Positions 16,043 to 24,427 of a stretch of 64,000 nucleotides of DNA are shown here, piece by piece. Origin of the DNA: Catenulispora sp. EB89 (lineage in GTDB: Bacteria; Actinomycetota; Actinomycetes; Streptomycetales; Catenulisporaceae). The DNA is taken from NCBI RefSeq assembly GCF_041261445.1, contig NZ_JBGCCU010000013.1, positions 186,001 to 250,000 of the forward strand, written 5' to 3'. The position numbers and the translations under genes were made by a program. The stretch's first letter is position 1; each line of letters opens with the position of its first letter. The notes under the pieces are model-generated. The model saw only the letters and a list, made by a program, of their open reading frames with translations, had not been told where the DNA came from and ran no database searches.

Positions 16043-17586
16043 GGCTGTGGCTCCACGGGAAGTGCGACGGAGATGACGGTGCCCTGGCCGGGTGCTGATT
16101 CGACCGTCAACGTGCCGCCGAGCTGGGCGGTTCGGGCCCGCATCGCGGCCAGGCCGTGCCCACGACCGCTGTGCGTGGCGCGGTTGCTGGCACCGCTCGG
16201 CGAGTCACCGGCCCGATTAGTCGAGGGATCGAACCCCTTCCCGTCATCGGCGATGTCGAGCAACACCCGGTCCTCCATATAAGTAAGAGTGACCGCGGCC
16301 CGCTCAGCCCCCGCGTGCTCCGCCACGTTCGCCAACGCCCCCTGCGCGATCCGCACCAGCGTCGACTGCACGCGCTCTGGCAGCACGCGCGACGCCCCGT
16401 CCACCGCGAACACGGTCGGCGGCGACGGCTGCCGCTCGGCCACGGCCCGCAACGCGGCCTCCACCGTCACCCCGGCCAGATCCGACGGCGCCAGATCCTG
16501 CACCAGGCGCCGCGCCTCAGCGAGATTCCGCCCGCCGATGCGCGAGGCGGTTCGGACGTACTCCTGCGCCGCCCCGGGATCGACCGCCCACGTACGCTCG
16601 GCCGCCTGCAACAGCATCGCCTGACTCGACAGCCCCTGCGCGAGCGCATCGTGGATCTCCATCGACAGCCGCTGCCGCTCATCCAGCACCCCGGCCCGCC
16701 GCTGCGACTCGCGCAGCCGCACAGCCTGCCGCCGCATATGCGTGATGACCGCGGCACTGACCGCCGCAACGGCCACAGGAACCATGGTCAGCGTCGGATC
16801 AAAACCCGACGCCAGCCGATTCTGCGACACCACCACCAGCACCGTGACACCAGCCACCAACGCCAGCGCCGGCCACGTCGGCAACGTCCGCAACCCGGTG
16901 ACGAACAGCGGCACCGCACACCACGCAAAACTCGGCGCGAGCAGCACGAGCACCGCCCACACCGCAGTCGCCGCACCAAGCCACACCAGGTGCGCCCGCG
17001 TCGGCCGCCCCACATCCGGCTCCCCGGTGATACCCACCACCAACCCGGCGCCATAGACCACCGCCAACGCCCCAGACAACGCGATGACCCACGGCGCCCG
17101 CAGCTCGCCACGATGGTGCTGCAGGAAGCGGACAGCCGACGCGACCAGGAGGAGGAAGAAGGCGGAATGCATGACGGCCGCGAGCCAACGGGCATCGCGG
17201 GCGGGGGTCGCGGCACGATTGCCAGCGCGGTCGGCGACGCGGGGCGGGTCGGCGGCCGTGTCGCGATCGGGGCCCACAGCACGATCAGTGGTGCGCTGCG
17301 AGTCGCCGACTTGGTGAGAGTCGGCGCTCCGGTACCAGGTGGTGTCGTGGTCGGAGCCGGCGTCGCGATGCGGGTCGAAGTCGGGCACTCGGCCGGCGGC
17401 TTGGCGACGGTCGGCGTTGCGGTGAGCGGCGGCATCGCGGTTATAGGTCGCGGCACGATCGGGGCCGCGGTGCGGGTCGGCGGCTGCATCCCGATCCGGG
17501 TCGGCACCGCGATCGGGCGCCGAGCGGTGCTGGCTCATCCCTGCGCTCCCTTCGCGTCGACCGGCTCTTGATCTCGTCATATCCAT
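16039..17586 (-). CDS. NarL-type sensor histidine kinase with disordered N-terminal extension (possible SenS-like)
   Basis: Membrane histidine kinase, up to 515 residues. About 130 N-terminal residues are a hydrophilic Asp/Arg/Ala-rich repeat region (blocks like PDRDAAADPHRGPDRA). Some five to six membrane segments follow between about 135 and 285. The dimerisation/phospho-acceptor helix carries MEIHDALAQGLSS with His 312, and a HATPase_c domain shows NVAEHAGAERAAV, DDGKGFD and GHGLAAMRARTAQLGG. An alternative ATG at 17536-17538 (residue 17) has a nearby AGGG and would shorten the protein slightly. Five or more membrane passes, a NarL-type partner and an adjacent HbpS-like gene match the SenS/SenR architecture of Streptomyces. 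The N-terminal extension is not part of that family as I know it. Confidence 0.88.
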   Translation of the reverse strand: MDMTRSRAGRREGSAGMSQHRSAPDRGADPDRDAAADPHRGPDRAATYNRDAAAHRNADRRQAAGRVPDFDPHRDAGSDHDTTWYRSADSHQVGDSQRTTDRAVGPDRDTAADPPRVADRAGNRAATPARDARWLAAVMHSAFFLLLVASAVRFLQHHRGELRAPWVIALSGALAVVYGAGLVVGITGEPDVGRPTRAHLVWLGAATAVWAVLVLLAPSFAWCAVPLFVTGLRTLPTWPALALVAGVTVLVVVSQNRLASGFDPTLTMVPVAVAAVSAAVITHMRRQAVRLRESQRRAGVLDERQRLSMEIHDALAQGLSSQAMLLQAAERTWAVDPGAAQEYVRTASRIGGRNLAEARRLVQDLAPSDLAGVTVEAALRAVAERQPSPPTVFAVDGASRVLPERVQSTLVRIAQGALANVAEHAGAERAAVTLTYMEDRVLLDIADDGKGFDPSTNRAGDSPSGASNRATHSGRGHGLAAMRARTAQLGGTLTVESAPGQGTVISVALPVEPQP

Positions 17587-17734
17587 CCTGACCTGCCCCG
17601 ATCATCCCGGCATCGACCGATCGGATGACAAGGTGGTCGGCCACCCGGCGCGCCAGGTCGAGCCGTCGTGTCGATCCGCGCTCCGGATCCCGGCAGCAAG
17701 ATCGAAGGCAAGCAATCGAACCTCAGGAGCGATC

Positions 17735-18289
17735 ATGACCACCTTCTCCACCCGGGCCCGCATCGTCACCGGAGCCGCCGGCCTGGCCGTCGTCGGCGCC
17801 GCCACCTTCGGCGCGCTCTCCGCCAACGCCGACGCCAAGCCGGCGGCCAAGCCCGCCGCACCCGCAGCCGCCGAGGCCAAGGGCGTCATCACCACCCAGC
17901 ACCTCTCCGTCGCCTCCGCGTCCAAGGCGGCGCAGGCCGCCCTCGACGCCGCCGCCAAGGCCGGCCAGCACGTCTCGGTCGCCGTGGTGGACCGCGACGG
18001 CAACGTCATCGTCCAGCTGCGCGGCGACGGCGCCGGCCCGCAGTCGTTCTCGTCCGCCGAGGAGAAGGCCTTCACCGCCGTGTCCTGGAACGCCAAGACC
18101 TCGGTCCTGGTCGGCAACCTGCAGCAGAACCCGACCCTGAAGGACATCCCCGGCACCCTCTTCCTGGCCGGCGGTGTGCCCGTGGACAACGCCAACGCCC
18201 CGATCGCGGGCGTCGGCGTGGCCGGGGCGCCGAGTGGTGCGATGGACGAGGCGTACGCTCAGGCCGGGGCCGACGCCGTCACCAGGTAG
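17735..18289 (+). CDS. Secreted GlcG/HbpS-family haem-binding-like protein
   Basis: A 184-residue protein starting at ATG 17735 after an AGGAG ribosome site. The N-terminus is a Sec-type signal peptide (MTTFSTRARIVTGAAGLAVV, ending near ALSANADA), then an Ala/Pro/Lys linker to about residue 48. The mature part is a GlcG/HbpS (DUF336) domain: VSVAVVDRDGNVIVQLRGDG, SSAEEKAFTAVSW, LAGGVPVDNANAPIAGVGV and MDEAYAQAGADAV. HbpS proteins bind haem outside the cell and tune the SenS sensor kinase in Streptomyces. Here the gene is divergent from a kinase/regulator pair, 148 bp apart, supporting that role. Haem ligation is not proven by sequence. Confidence 0.87.
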   Translation: MTTFSTRARIVTGAAGLAVVGAATFGALSANADAKPAAKPAAPAAAEAKGVITTQHLSVASASKAAQAALDAAAKAGQHVSVAVVDRDGNVIVQLRGDGAGPQSFSSAEEKAFTAVSWNAKTSVLVGNLQQNPTLKDIPGTLFLAGGVPVDNANAPIAGVGVAGAPSGAMDEAYAQAGADAVTR

Positions 18290-18346
18290 GACCGTCGCCA
18301 AGCAGGAAAGCGTCAATGCTCGAACACAACCCCCAGAAGGAGACCC

Positions 18347-19552
18347 ATGTCCTCCCCGACCACCGTCTTCACCGGGATCCGCCCCTTCGGCGGCGCGCCG
18401 ATAGACCTGGTCGTCGCCGACGGCGTCGTCGCCCGGCACGCGCCGTCGGGCACCGCGGCCCCGGCCACGCCCGGCGCGCAGGTCGTCAACGGCGCCCACC
18501 GGATCGCGCTGCCGACCATGGTCGACGCGCACATCCACCCGGACAAGACCGCGTGGGGCGAGCCGTGGGTGTCGCGCAGGCGGGCGATGGGGATCGCCGA
18601 GCTCGGACAGGCGGACGCGGAGCTGTTCCGCGCCCTGCCGACCCCGGTCGGCGAGCGGGCCCGGCGGCTGATGGCGCACGCCGCCGCGCAGGGCACGCGG
18701 GCGATGCGCGCGCACGCCGACGTCGCCCCGGCCTTCGGCCTGGCCGGGCTGGAGGGTGTGGTCGAGGCGCGGGAGAAGCTGCGCGGGATCGTGGACGTGC
18801 AGACCGTCGCGTTCCCCCAGCACGGCGTGCACGTCGCGCGCGGCACCGCCGAGCTCATGACCGAGGCCGCGCGCGCCGGCCTGGCCGACTTCATCGGCGG
18901 CATCGACCCGATCGCGTTCGACCACGACCTGGCCGGCCAGCTCGACCTGATGTTCGGACTGGCGGACCGGTACGGCGTCGGCGTGGACCTGCACCTGCAC
19001 GACACCGGGCCGGACGGCCTGGACGTCTTCGACGCCGTGGTCGCGCGCACCCGGGCGCTGTCGCTGGGCGGCCGGGTGACGGTCAGCCACGCGTTCGCGC
19101 TGGTCGGCCTGCCGGACGGCGACCTGGACCGGCGTGCGGCGGAGCTGGCCGAGGCCGGGATCGGGCTGACGACGGTCGCGCCGGCGGGCCGGACGCTGCC
19201 GGTGCGGCGGCTGCGGGAGCTCGGCGTGAACGTGGGGCTGGGTTCGGACGGGGTGCGGGATTCGTGGTCGCCGTTCGGAAACGCGGACATGCTGGACCGT
19301 GCGCATCTGATGGCGCGCTCGATGCGGGCCCGGGTCGACGAAGACCTCGAACTCGGGTTCCACGCCGCCGCGGAGTACGGGGCCGAGCTGCTCGGGCTGC
19401 CGGTCAGCGACCTGAGTGTCGGCTCGCCCGCGGACTTCTTCCTGGTGCGGGGCGAGTGCCTGGCGCAGGTGGTGGTGGACGTGCCGGCGCGCGAGATCGT
19501 GGTACGCGGCGGGCGGGTCGTGGCGCGGGACGGGGAGCTGGTCAGCGGGTGA
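18347..19552 (+). CDS. Amidohydrolase family protein, cytosine-deaminase-like
   Basis: A 401-residue metal-dependent amidohydrolase with an AGAAGGAG site just before ATG 18347. Metal-site motifs appear in order: VDAHIHPDK (H-x-H), RAHADV, VDLHLHDTG, VSHAFAL and GSDGVRDSW (final metal Asp). The arrangement HxH...HxDV...LHLH...SHA...SDGxRD resembles cytosine deaminase/N-isopropylammelide hydrolase relatives. The composite N- and C-terminal beta-sandwich segments are present (SPADFFLVRGE near the end). It follows the HbpS-like gene by 57 bp on the same strand. Its 3' end overlaps the convergent DedA gene by 11 bp. Substrate likely a cyclic amidine or nucleobase-like compound, not determined. Confidence 0.88.
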   Translation: MSSPTTVFTGIRPFGGAPIDLVVADGVVARHAPSGTAAPATPGAQVVNGAHRIALPTMVDAHIHPDKTAWGEPWVSRRRAMGIAELGQADAELFRALPTPVGERARRLMAHAAAQGTRAMRAHADVAPAFGLAGLEGVVEAREKLRGIVDVQTVAFPQHGVHVARGTAELMTEAARAGLADFIGGIDPIAFDHDLAGQLDLMFGLADRYGVGVDLHLHDTGPDGLDVFDAVVARTRALSLGGRVTVSHAFALVGLPDGDLDRRAAELAEAGIGLTTVAPAGRTLPVRRLRELGVNVGLGSDGVRDSWSPFGNADMLDRAHLMARSMRARVDEDLELGFHAAAEYGAELLGLPVSDLSVGSPADFFLVRGECLAQVVVDVPAREIVVRGGRVVARDGELVSG

Positions 19553-20288
19553 CGTCGCCGCCGGGGGCGGTTGGACCTTCGGCGCCGTCGGGGGCGGCCG
19601 GGGTCTCGGCGCCGCCGTCCCCGCCGGCCCCGGCACCCTCGCCGACTTCCGCGGCGTGGCCCGCGCCCCCAGCGTCCCCCGCCTCCTCCTCGGCGCGCTC
19701 GACCCGGCCGCGCCGAACCCGCCACATGATCAGCCCAATGATGATGATCACCGCCACCACGCCGGCGAGGATCCGCCCCACAACGTGCTCGACCCGCGAA
19801 TAGGCGGCGCCGGCGAAGTAGCCCAACAGAGTGAAGCCGACGCCCCACACAATCCCGCCGAGCGCATTGAAGAGCAGGAACTTCCGATACGGGATGCGCG
19901 ACATCGCCGCCAACGGCGGCATCAGCGCCCGGAAGAAGGACACGAACCGCCCGAGGAAGACCGCCTCCGGCCCTCGCCGCCGAATCAGGGCACGCGCCTT
20001 GTCGATCTTGACCTTGTGGCGCCGCAACGGCCGCGTGTTCAGCAGGCGCTCGCCGAAATGGCGCCCCACCTCGTACCCGACGCTGTCACCGGCGATTGCC
20101 GCGCAGACCACCAGGAACGCCAGCAGCCAGATGTTGACCGTCCCGCGGTTCGCCAGCACCCCGCCGATCACCGCCGCGGTCTCCCCCGGCAGCACGAAGC
20201 CGACGAACAGCGCGTCCTCGGCGAAGACCAGCAGCGCGACGACGACATAGATGAGCGCGGGCGGCAGATTGCTGAGCCAGTTGAGCAT
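19542..20288 (-). CDS. DedA family membrane protein
   Basis: A 248-residue integral membrane protein starting at ATG 20286-20288 (MLNWLSNLPPALIYVVVALL). DedA/VTT-domain signatures: FVGFVLPGETAAVIGG, GDSVGYEVGRHFGERLL, and FLGRFVSFFRALMPPLAAMS containing the characteristic FxGRF..xR..P pattern. About five hydrophobic segments. Related proteins take part in lipid scrambling and membrane homeostasis. The C-terminus after about residue 195 is a cytosolic Gly/Ala/Glu tail that overlaps the convergent amidohydrolase gene. The potassium channel gene ends five bases upstream, so the two are cotranscribed. Confidence 0.92.
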   Translation of the reverse strand: MLNWLSNLPPALIYVVVALLVFAEDALFVGFVLPGETAAVIGGVLANRGTVNIWLLAFLVVCAAIAGDSVGYEVGRHFGERLLNTRPLRRHKVKIDKARALIRRRGPEAVFLGRFVSFFRALMPPLAAMSRIPYRKFLLFNALGGIVWGVGFTLLGYFAGAAYSRVEHVVGRILAGVVAVIIIIGLIMWRVRRGRVERAEEEAGDAGGAGHAAEVGEGAGAGGDGGAETPAAPDGAEGPTAPGGDVTR

Positions 20289-20293
20289 CGGCC

Positions 20294-21274
20294 CTACCCA
20301 CCCGTCCGGCGCACCAGCTTGGCCCGCGCCCGCGTCCGCACCGCCGCAACCCCGCCGACCAGGAACGCGAACGTGTAGACGAGCTGCACCAGCACCACCC
20401 CCCGCGCCAACTGCCCACTCGGATGAATGTCGCCATACCCGACGGTCGCCATCGTGATCCCGGTGAAGTAGAGCGCATCCAGGCGCGTGACGAGCCCGAC
20501 GAACTGGCCGTGCCGCGCGGCCATCGCCCAGTAACTGGCCGCGAAGACCAGGATCGCAGCCCACGACAGCAACACGATGCCGACACCCGGATGCCGATAA
20601 CGGCCGACCCGGTCGGTCAGCGCCCGATTGGTGGTGACCACCATCCCGACGGCCAGCAGCGCGAGCAGGCCCGCAAGGATCAGCCAGGCCAGCACCCGGT
20701 GCTTGGGTCCGATCGGGTCAAAGGGCACGGTGAAGTACGCGGCGGTGAGGAGCACCGGGCCGAGGACAGCTGCGGCGATGCGCGCGACCCGGTTGCTCAG
20801 CCCGCCGCGCCCGAGCCCGCCGCTCTCCCCGCGACCAGCACCGCCCGCGGCAGCACGACCGCCATCGCCGCCCGGCTCGCCCGAGCCCTCTGAATCGCCG
20901 CATTCGTCGAACCGCCCGAACCCGCCGGCGCCAGCACCGCCAGCACGAGCACCCCCGCCGCTCGGCTCGCCCGAACCTTCTGGCTCCCCGCGCTCGCCAG
21001 TCGGCCCGAGTTCGCCCCTCCCGCTTTGACCAGCACCGCCAACGCTGCCTTGCTCTCCCAGCCCGCCGCCCGAGCCCTCCAGCTCGCCGCGCCCGAGTCC
21101 GCCGCTCTCCCCGCGACCAGCACCGCCACCGCCACCGCCACCTTGCTCGCCCGACTCGCCGGTCGGCTCGAGCCCGCCCCTCCTATCGCGACCAGCACCG
21201 CCAGCACCAGCACCAGCGCGGCCGTCATCCCCAGCCGCCCCGCCGCCCGCACCCGCCTCGCCCTGGTCGCTCAT
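20294..21274 (-). CDS. Potassium channel family protein with long glycine-rich N-terminus
   Basis: A 326-residue membrane protein. The canonical selectivity filter TVGYGD is at about 277-282, inside TGITMATVGYGDIHPSG. Four hydrophobic helices surround it (about 163-183, 194-213, 231-251 and 291-310), so it has two helices more than the simplest channels. Residues 1-160 are an unusual Gly/Ser/Glu-rich region with imperfect repeats (GRGESGGLGRG occurs near 53 and again near 148; GEPEGSGEP and DSEGSGEPGG). No cytosolic RCK domain is present. The start ATG 21272-21274 follows a GGCAGG site; a later start cannot be excluded. Cotranscribed with the DedA gene. Confidence 0.85.
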   Translation of the reverse strand: MSDQGEAGAGGGAAGDDGRAGAGAGGAGRDRRGGLEPTGESGEQGGGGGGGAGRGESGGLGRGELEGSGGGLGEQGSVGGAGQSGRGELGPTGERGEPEGSGEPSGGGARAGGAGAGGFGRFDECGDSEGSGEPGGDGGRAAAGGAGRGESGGLGRGGLSNRVARIAAAVLGPVLLTAAYFTVPFDPIGPKHRVLAWLILAGLLALLAVGMVVTTNRALTDRVGRYRHPGVGIVLLSWAAILVFAASYWAMAARHGQFVGLVTRLDALYFTGITMATVGYGDIHPSGQLARGVVLVQLVYTFAFLVGGVAAVRTRARAKLVRRTGG

Positions 21275-21319
21275 CAGCTACCTGCCTTCCCGCCGCGGCC
21301 CCCGCCGACGCAGCCGGCG

Positions 21320-22234
21320 TCACCCATCCAGCCGCTCGGCGGGTCGCTCGGCCAGGCGCTCCACCACCTGCTCGCATAGCTCGTGCGTGGCCAGCGCGTC
21401 CTGGAGGTCCGGGTACTGCGTCTCGCCGCGTACCGCTGCGAGGAAGTGCTCGCATATCTGCTCGATGCCCTTCACGCGTCCCACCGGGGCCCAGCCGGTC
21501 GGGGCCTCGACCAGGTCGTGGATGTCGCGGTGGTGGCCGTCGCCGATCAACTGGAGGCGCTCCGCCTTTGCGCCCGCGCGGCGGTTCATCGCGCCGAAGC
21601 AGGTGAAGCCGGGGCCGGACAGGGTCAGCGCGGCGTGTTCCAGCATTCCGTCCTCGACGCGGCCGGAGACCGTCACGTCCGAGACGTCGCCCGGGGCCAG
21701 GAAGCGGAGGGTGTCCACCACGTGGATGAAGTCGTCGAACACGACGTCGCGGACCGCCCCCGGTGCGTCGGCCTCGTTCTTCTGCAGGATCACCGTCTCG
21801 CGGGGGGAGCGGGCCGCCTCGACGTAGGCCGGTGCGTGGCGCCGGTTGAAGCCGACCATCAGCGGGGTGCCGGTGCGCTCCGCGTGCGCGATCAGGGCGC
21901 GCGAGGCGGCGAGCGTGTCGGCCAGCGGTTTGTCGACGTACGTCGGGACGCCGGCGTCCAGCAGGCGGGTCACGACCTCCGCGTGCGCGACCGTCGCGAC
22001 GTGCACGAACGCCGCCTGTGGCGGATCGGCGAGCAGCACCTCCAACTCCGTGAACCGGCACTCCGGCGGTACGTGGTACGCCGCCCCGAGTGCGTCCAAG
22101 CGGGACCGGTCGCGCGTCATCAGCCGGAGCCGCAGGTCCGCGCGCGTGCCCAGTACCGGCAGGTACGCGCCCCGGGCGATGCCGCCCAGGCCGATCACCG
22201 CGACCGCGAGTCCGTCGTTCTTCATATAAGCCAT
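21320..22234 (-). CDS. Gfo/Idh/MocA family oxidoreductase
   Basis: A 304-residue NAD(P)-dependent oxidoreductase. The Rossmann motif VIGLGGIARGAYLPVL is near the N-terminus and the conserved Lys-containing motif appears as TYVDKPLAD, followed by LMVGFNRRHAPAY. The C-terminal domain is shorter than usual and contains a HVVDTLRFLAPG segment with the catalytic-region His/Asp. Family members oxidise or reduce sugars and inositols, but the substrate here is not clear. Its ATG is 42 bp from the divergent SUKH-like gene. Confidence 0.9.
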   Translation of the reverse strand: MAYMKNDGLAVAVIGLGGIARGAYLPVLGTRADLRLRLMTRDRSRLDALGAAYHVPPECRFTELEVLLADPPQAAFVHVATVAHAEVVTRLLDAGVPTYVDKPLADTLAASRALIAHAERTGTPLMVGFNRRHAPAYVEAARSPRETVILQKNEADAPGAVRDVVFDDFIHVVDTLRFLAPGDVSDVTVSGRVEDGMLEHAALTLSGPGFTCFGAMNRRAGAKAERLQLIGDGHHRDIHDLVEAPTGWAPVGRVKGIEQICEHFLAAVRGETQYPDLQDALATHELCEQVVERLAERPAERLDG

Positions 22235-22276
22235 GGTCGCGCACGTTGACGGTGGCCGCCGCTACGGTGTGGCCCC

Positions 22277-23080
22277 ATGACCGACATCGATGCGCAAGCG
22301 GCCCCCGAAAGCGCCGCCGCCCGCATATCCGCGGCCCTCCACGCCGCCGTGGCCGCCCCCGCCGTGGCCGCCCCCGGCGACCGCGCCGCCGCCTGGCGCG
22401 TAGCCGAGGTCCTTGCCGCCGACTGGTCCGAGCGCCCCCTCGCCGACGGTGACGGATACGCCGACGCCGATCTCGACGCCGCCGCGGCCGCTCTCGGCCT
22501 CCCGCTGCCGGCCGCGCTGCGCGAGGGTCTCAAGCGCTTCGGCCGCCGCGACGACCTGACCCGCAACCAGGACCCGCTGAGCGCGCCGGAAGACCTGGAG
22601 ACGTACGAAGGCGCCCTGGTCTTCCGCGACGAGAACCAGGGCGTCTGCTCGTGGGGCGTCCTCATCGAAGACCTCGGCCAGGACGACCCGCCGACCTACT
22701 ACCGCGCCGACCTCCTCGACAAGACCGAGGAGGAGTGGCTGCCCTGGACGGACAGGCTCTCGCTGGCCCTCGTCGAAGCCCTGATGTCCGAGACGGTCCT
22801 CACGGAGGTCGACAGCATGGAGAAGTGCTGGGGCCAGCTCGGCCCCGAAGCCGCCGACGAAGACGGCCTCACGGCCCTCCCGCGCATCCAGCCCGACTGG
22901 TACAAGACCACGTACTACGTCGGCGACGACCTCCTCGCGCACGCCGCCGACGGCGCGTGGATCAGCGTCCTGGCCCGCTCCCGCGAGGCGCTGAACGCCT
23001 ACACCGGCGAGGACGACGAAGAGCTCGACGAAAAAAAGTTCGACGAAGAAGTCACCGAAGACAAAGACATCGAGAGCTGA
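22277..23080 (+). CDS. SMI1/KNR4 (SUKH)-like protein
   Basis: A 267-residue acidic protein. The middle part reads LGLPLPAALREGLKRFGRRD followed by EDLETYEGALVFRDENQGVC and SWGV, the pattern of SUKH/SMI1-KNR4 domains (a helix ending in (Y/F)(G/x) then an outlined strand region). The N-terminus is Ala-rich, and the C-terminus ends in a highly acidic Glu/Asp/Lys tail. SUKH proteins often act as immunity proteins in contact-dependent toxin systems or as housekeeping scaffolds. No toxin gene is visible next to it. It is 10 bp upstream of a DUF4259 gene, which suggests an operon. Family assignment is moderately secure. Confidence 0.7.
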   Translation: MTDIDAQAAPESAAARISAALHAAVAAPAVAAPGDRAAAWRVAEVLAADWSERPLADGDGYADADLDAAAAALGLPLPAALREGLKRFGRRDDLTRNQDPLSAPEDLETYEGALVFRDENQGVCSWGVLIEDLGQDDPPTYYRADLLDKTEEEWLPWTDRLSLALVEALMSETVLTEVDSMEKCWGQLGPEAADEDGLTALPRIQPDWYKTTYYVGDDLLAHAADGAWISVLARSREALNAYTGEDDEELDEKKFDEEVTEDKDIES

Positions 23081-23090
23081 GGCCGCCACC

Positions 23091-23504
23091 ATGGGTTTCT
23101 GGGACGCCGGACCGTTCGACAACGACGACGCCGCCGACTTCTCCGGCCGCCTCGACGACCTCCCGCAGGAAGACCGCGCCGCCGCCATCCGCGAGGCGCT
23201 TCGCGAAGCCGCGGAATGCGACGGATATCTGGAAGGGGACGTCGGCGCGTACGCGATAGCCGCGGCCGCGCTGGTAGCCCGCGAACTGTCGGACGGCGGC
23301 GCGCGCTTCGTAGCAGCCGCCTACGGCCCGAAGCAGCCGCTCCCGCCCCTCACCCCCGACCTGTTGCCGCTGGCGATCGCGGCGATCGACCGCACCATGG
23401 CCGACGACAGCGAGCTCGGCGACGAATGGAGCGGGGTCGACGGATCCGACAGCCCCTGGCACGCGAAGACGCGCGAACTGCGCGCCGTACTGACAGCCGA
23501 CTGA
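23091..23504 (+). CDS. DUF4259 domain-containing protein
   Basis: A 137-residue protein starting MGFWDAGPFDNDDAADFSG, the hallmark N-terminus of DUF4259 (G-x-W-(D/G)-x-x-x-F-D-N-D-x-A-x-D-(F/W)). It continues with EGDVGAYAIAAAALVA and ends DSPWHAKTRELRAVL, matching the family's typical length. No catalytic function is known to me. It follows the SUKH-like gene closely, so the pair may work together. Confidence 0.88.
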   Translation: MGFWDAGPFDNDDAADFSGRLDDLPQEDRAAAIREALREAAECDGYLEGDVGAYAIAAAALVARELSDGGARFVAAAYGPKQPLPPLTPDLLPLAIAAIDRTMADDSELGDEWSGVDGSDSPWHAKTRELRAVLTAD

Positions 23505-23505
23505 C

Positions 23506-23538
23506 ACGGCACGACTACGGCACGACCACGGCACGACC
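23506..23538. repeat. Three tandem 11-bp repeats
   Basis: ACGGCACGAC(T/C) is repeated three times directly after the DUF4259 stop (23506-23516, 23517-23527, 23528-23538), just before a strong hairpin. No coding role is seen. Confidence 0.85.
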
Positions 23539-23541
23539 ACC

Positions 23542-23577
23542 TCGTCGGCCCTCCCCGCGCAGCAGGAGGGCCGACGA
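23542..23577. terminator. Perfect 13-bp hairpin, bidirectional terminator
   Basis: TCGTCGGCCCTCC at 23542-23554 pairs perfectly with GGAGGGCCGACGA at 23565-23577 around a 10-nt loop. It lies between the converging DUF4259 and aldo/keto reductase genes, where a shared terminator is expected. There is no U tract, as is common for actinobacterial hairpin terminators. Confidence 0.8.
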
Positions 23578-23592
23578 ACCACACCCGCGCGC

Positions 23593-24423
23593 CTACCCCA
23601 CGTAGTTGAAATGCGCCGGATCCGGCCCGATCCGGCCGTCGTCCCGCCGCAGCATCGTGATCTCGTCCATCTCGGCCTCGGTGAGCTCGAAGTCGAAGAC
23701 CTCGAAGTTCTCCTTGATCCGCGACGGCGTGACCGACTTGGGGATCACCACGTCGCCGAGCTGCAGGTGCCAGCGCAGCACGACCTGCGCGGCGCTCTTG
23801 CCGTGCGCCTCGGCGATCCGCGCCAGCACCGGCTCCTTGAGCAGGTCGCCGCCCTGGCCGAGCGGGCTCCAGTCCTCGGTGACGATGCCCAGCTTCTCGT
23901 CCAGCTGGCGCATCGCCGGCTGCGGGAAGTAGGGGTGCAGCTCGATCTGGTTGATCGCCGGGATCTTGGACGACTCCTCGACCAGGCGCTCCAGCGTCTC
24001 GGCGGTGAAGTTGCAGACACCGATGCTGCGGGCCCGGCCGTCGGAATTGATTTTCTCCAGGGCGCGCCAGGTCTCGATATACAAATCCTGTTCGGGCACC
24101 GGCCAGTGAATCAAATACAGGTCCACGTAGTCGGTGCCGAGGCGCTCCAGGCTCTGGTCGAAGGCGCGCAGCGCGGCGTCGTAGCCGTGGTCGCCGTTCC
24201 AGAGTTTGGTGGTGAGGAAGATGTCCTCGCGCGGGACGCCGGAATCCCGGATACCGCGGCTCACACCGGCTTCGTTCTCGTAGGCGGCCGCGGTGTCCAG
24301 GTGCCGGTAGCCGACCTCGAGCGCGGTCGCGACCGCGGCCTGCGCCCCGGCGTCGGGCACCTGCCAGACGCCGAAACCCAACTGCGGGATGCGCGCGCCG
24401 TCATTCAAAGTGATGTATTGCAT
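23593..24423 (-). CDS. Aldo/keto reductase
   Basis: A 276-residue NADPH-dependent aldo/keto reductase. The tetrad is visible: D43 and Y48 (YRHLDTAAAYENE), K73 (FLTTKLWN) and H106 (LYLIHWPVP). The family C-terminal IPKSVTPSRIKENFEVFDF coenzyme-binding segment is complete. It resembles the 2,5-diketo-D-gluconate reductase branch. The gene starts 4 bp after the stop of the NAD(P)-binding protein gene on the same strand, suggesting a small oxidoreductase operon. The natural substrate is not known. Confidence 0.94.
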   Translation of the reverse strand: MQYITLNDGARIPQLGFGVWQVPDAGAQAAVATALEVGYRHLDTAAAYENEAGVSRGIRDSGVPREDIFLTTKLWNGDHGYDAALRAFDQSLERLGTDYVDLYLIHWPVPEQDLYIETWRALEKINSDGRARSIGVCNFTAETLERLVEESSKIPAINQIELHPYFPQPAMRQLDEKLGIVTEDWSPLGQGGDLLKEPVLARIAEAHGKSAAQVVLRWHLQLGDVVIPKSVTPSRIKENFEVFDFELTEAEMDEITMLRRDDGRIGPDPAHFNYVG

Positions 24424-24427
24424 TTCT

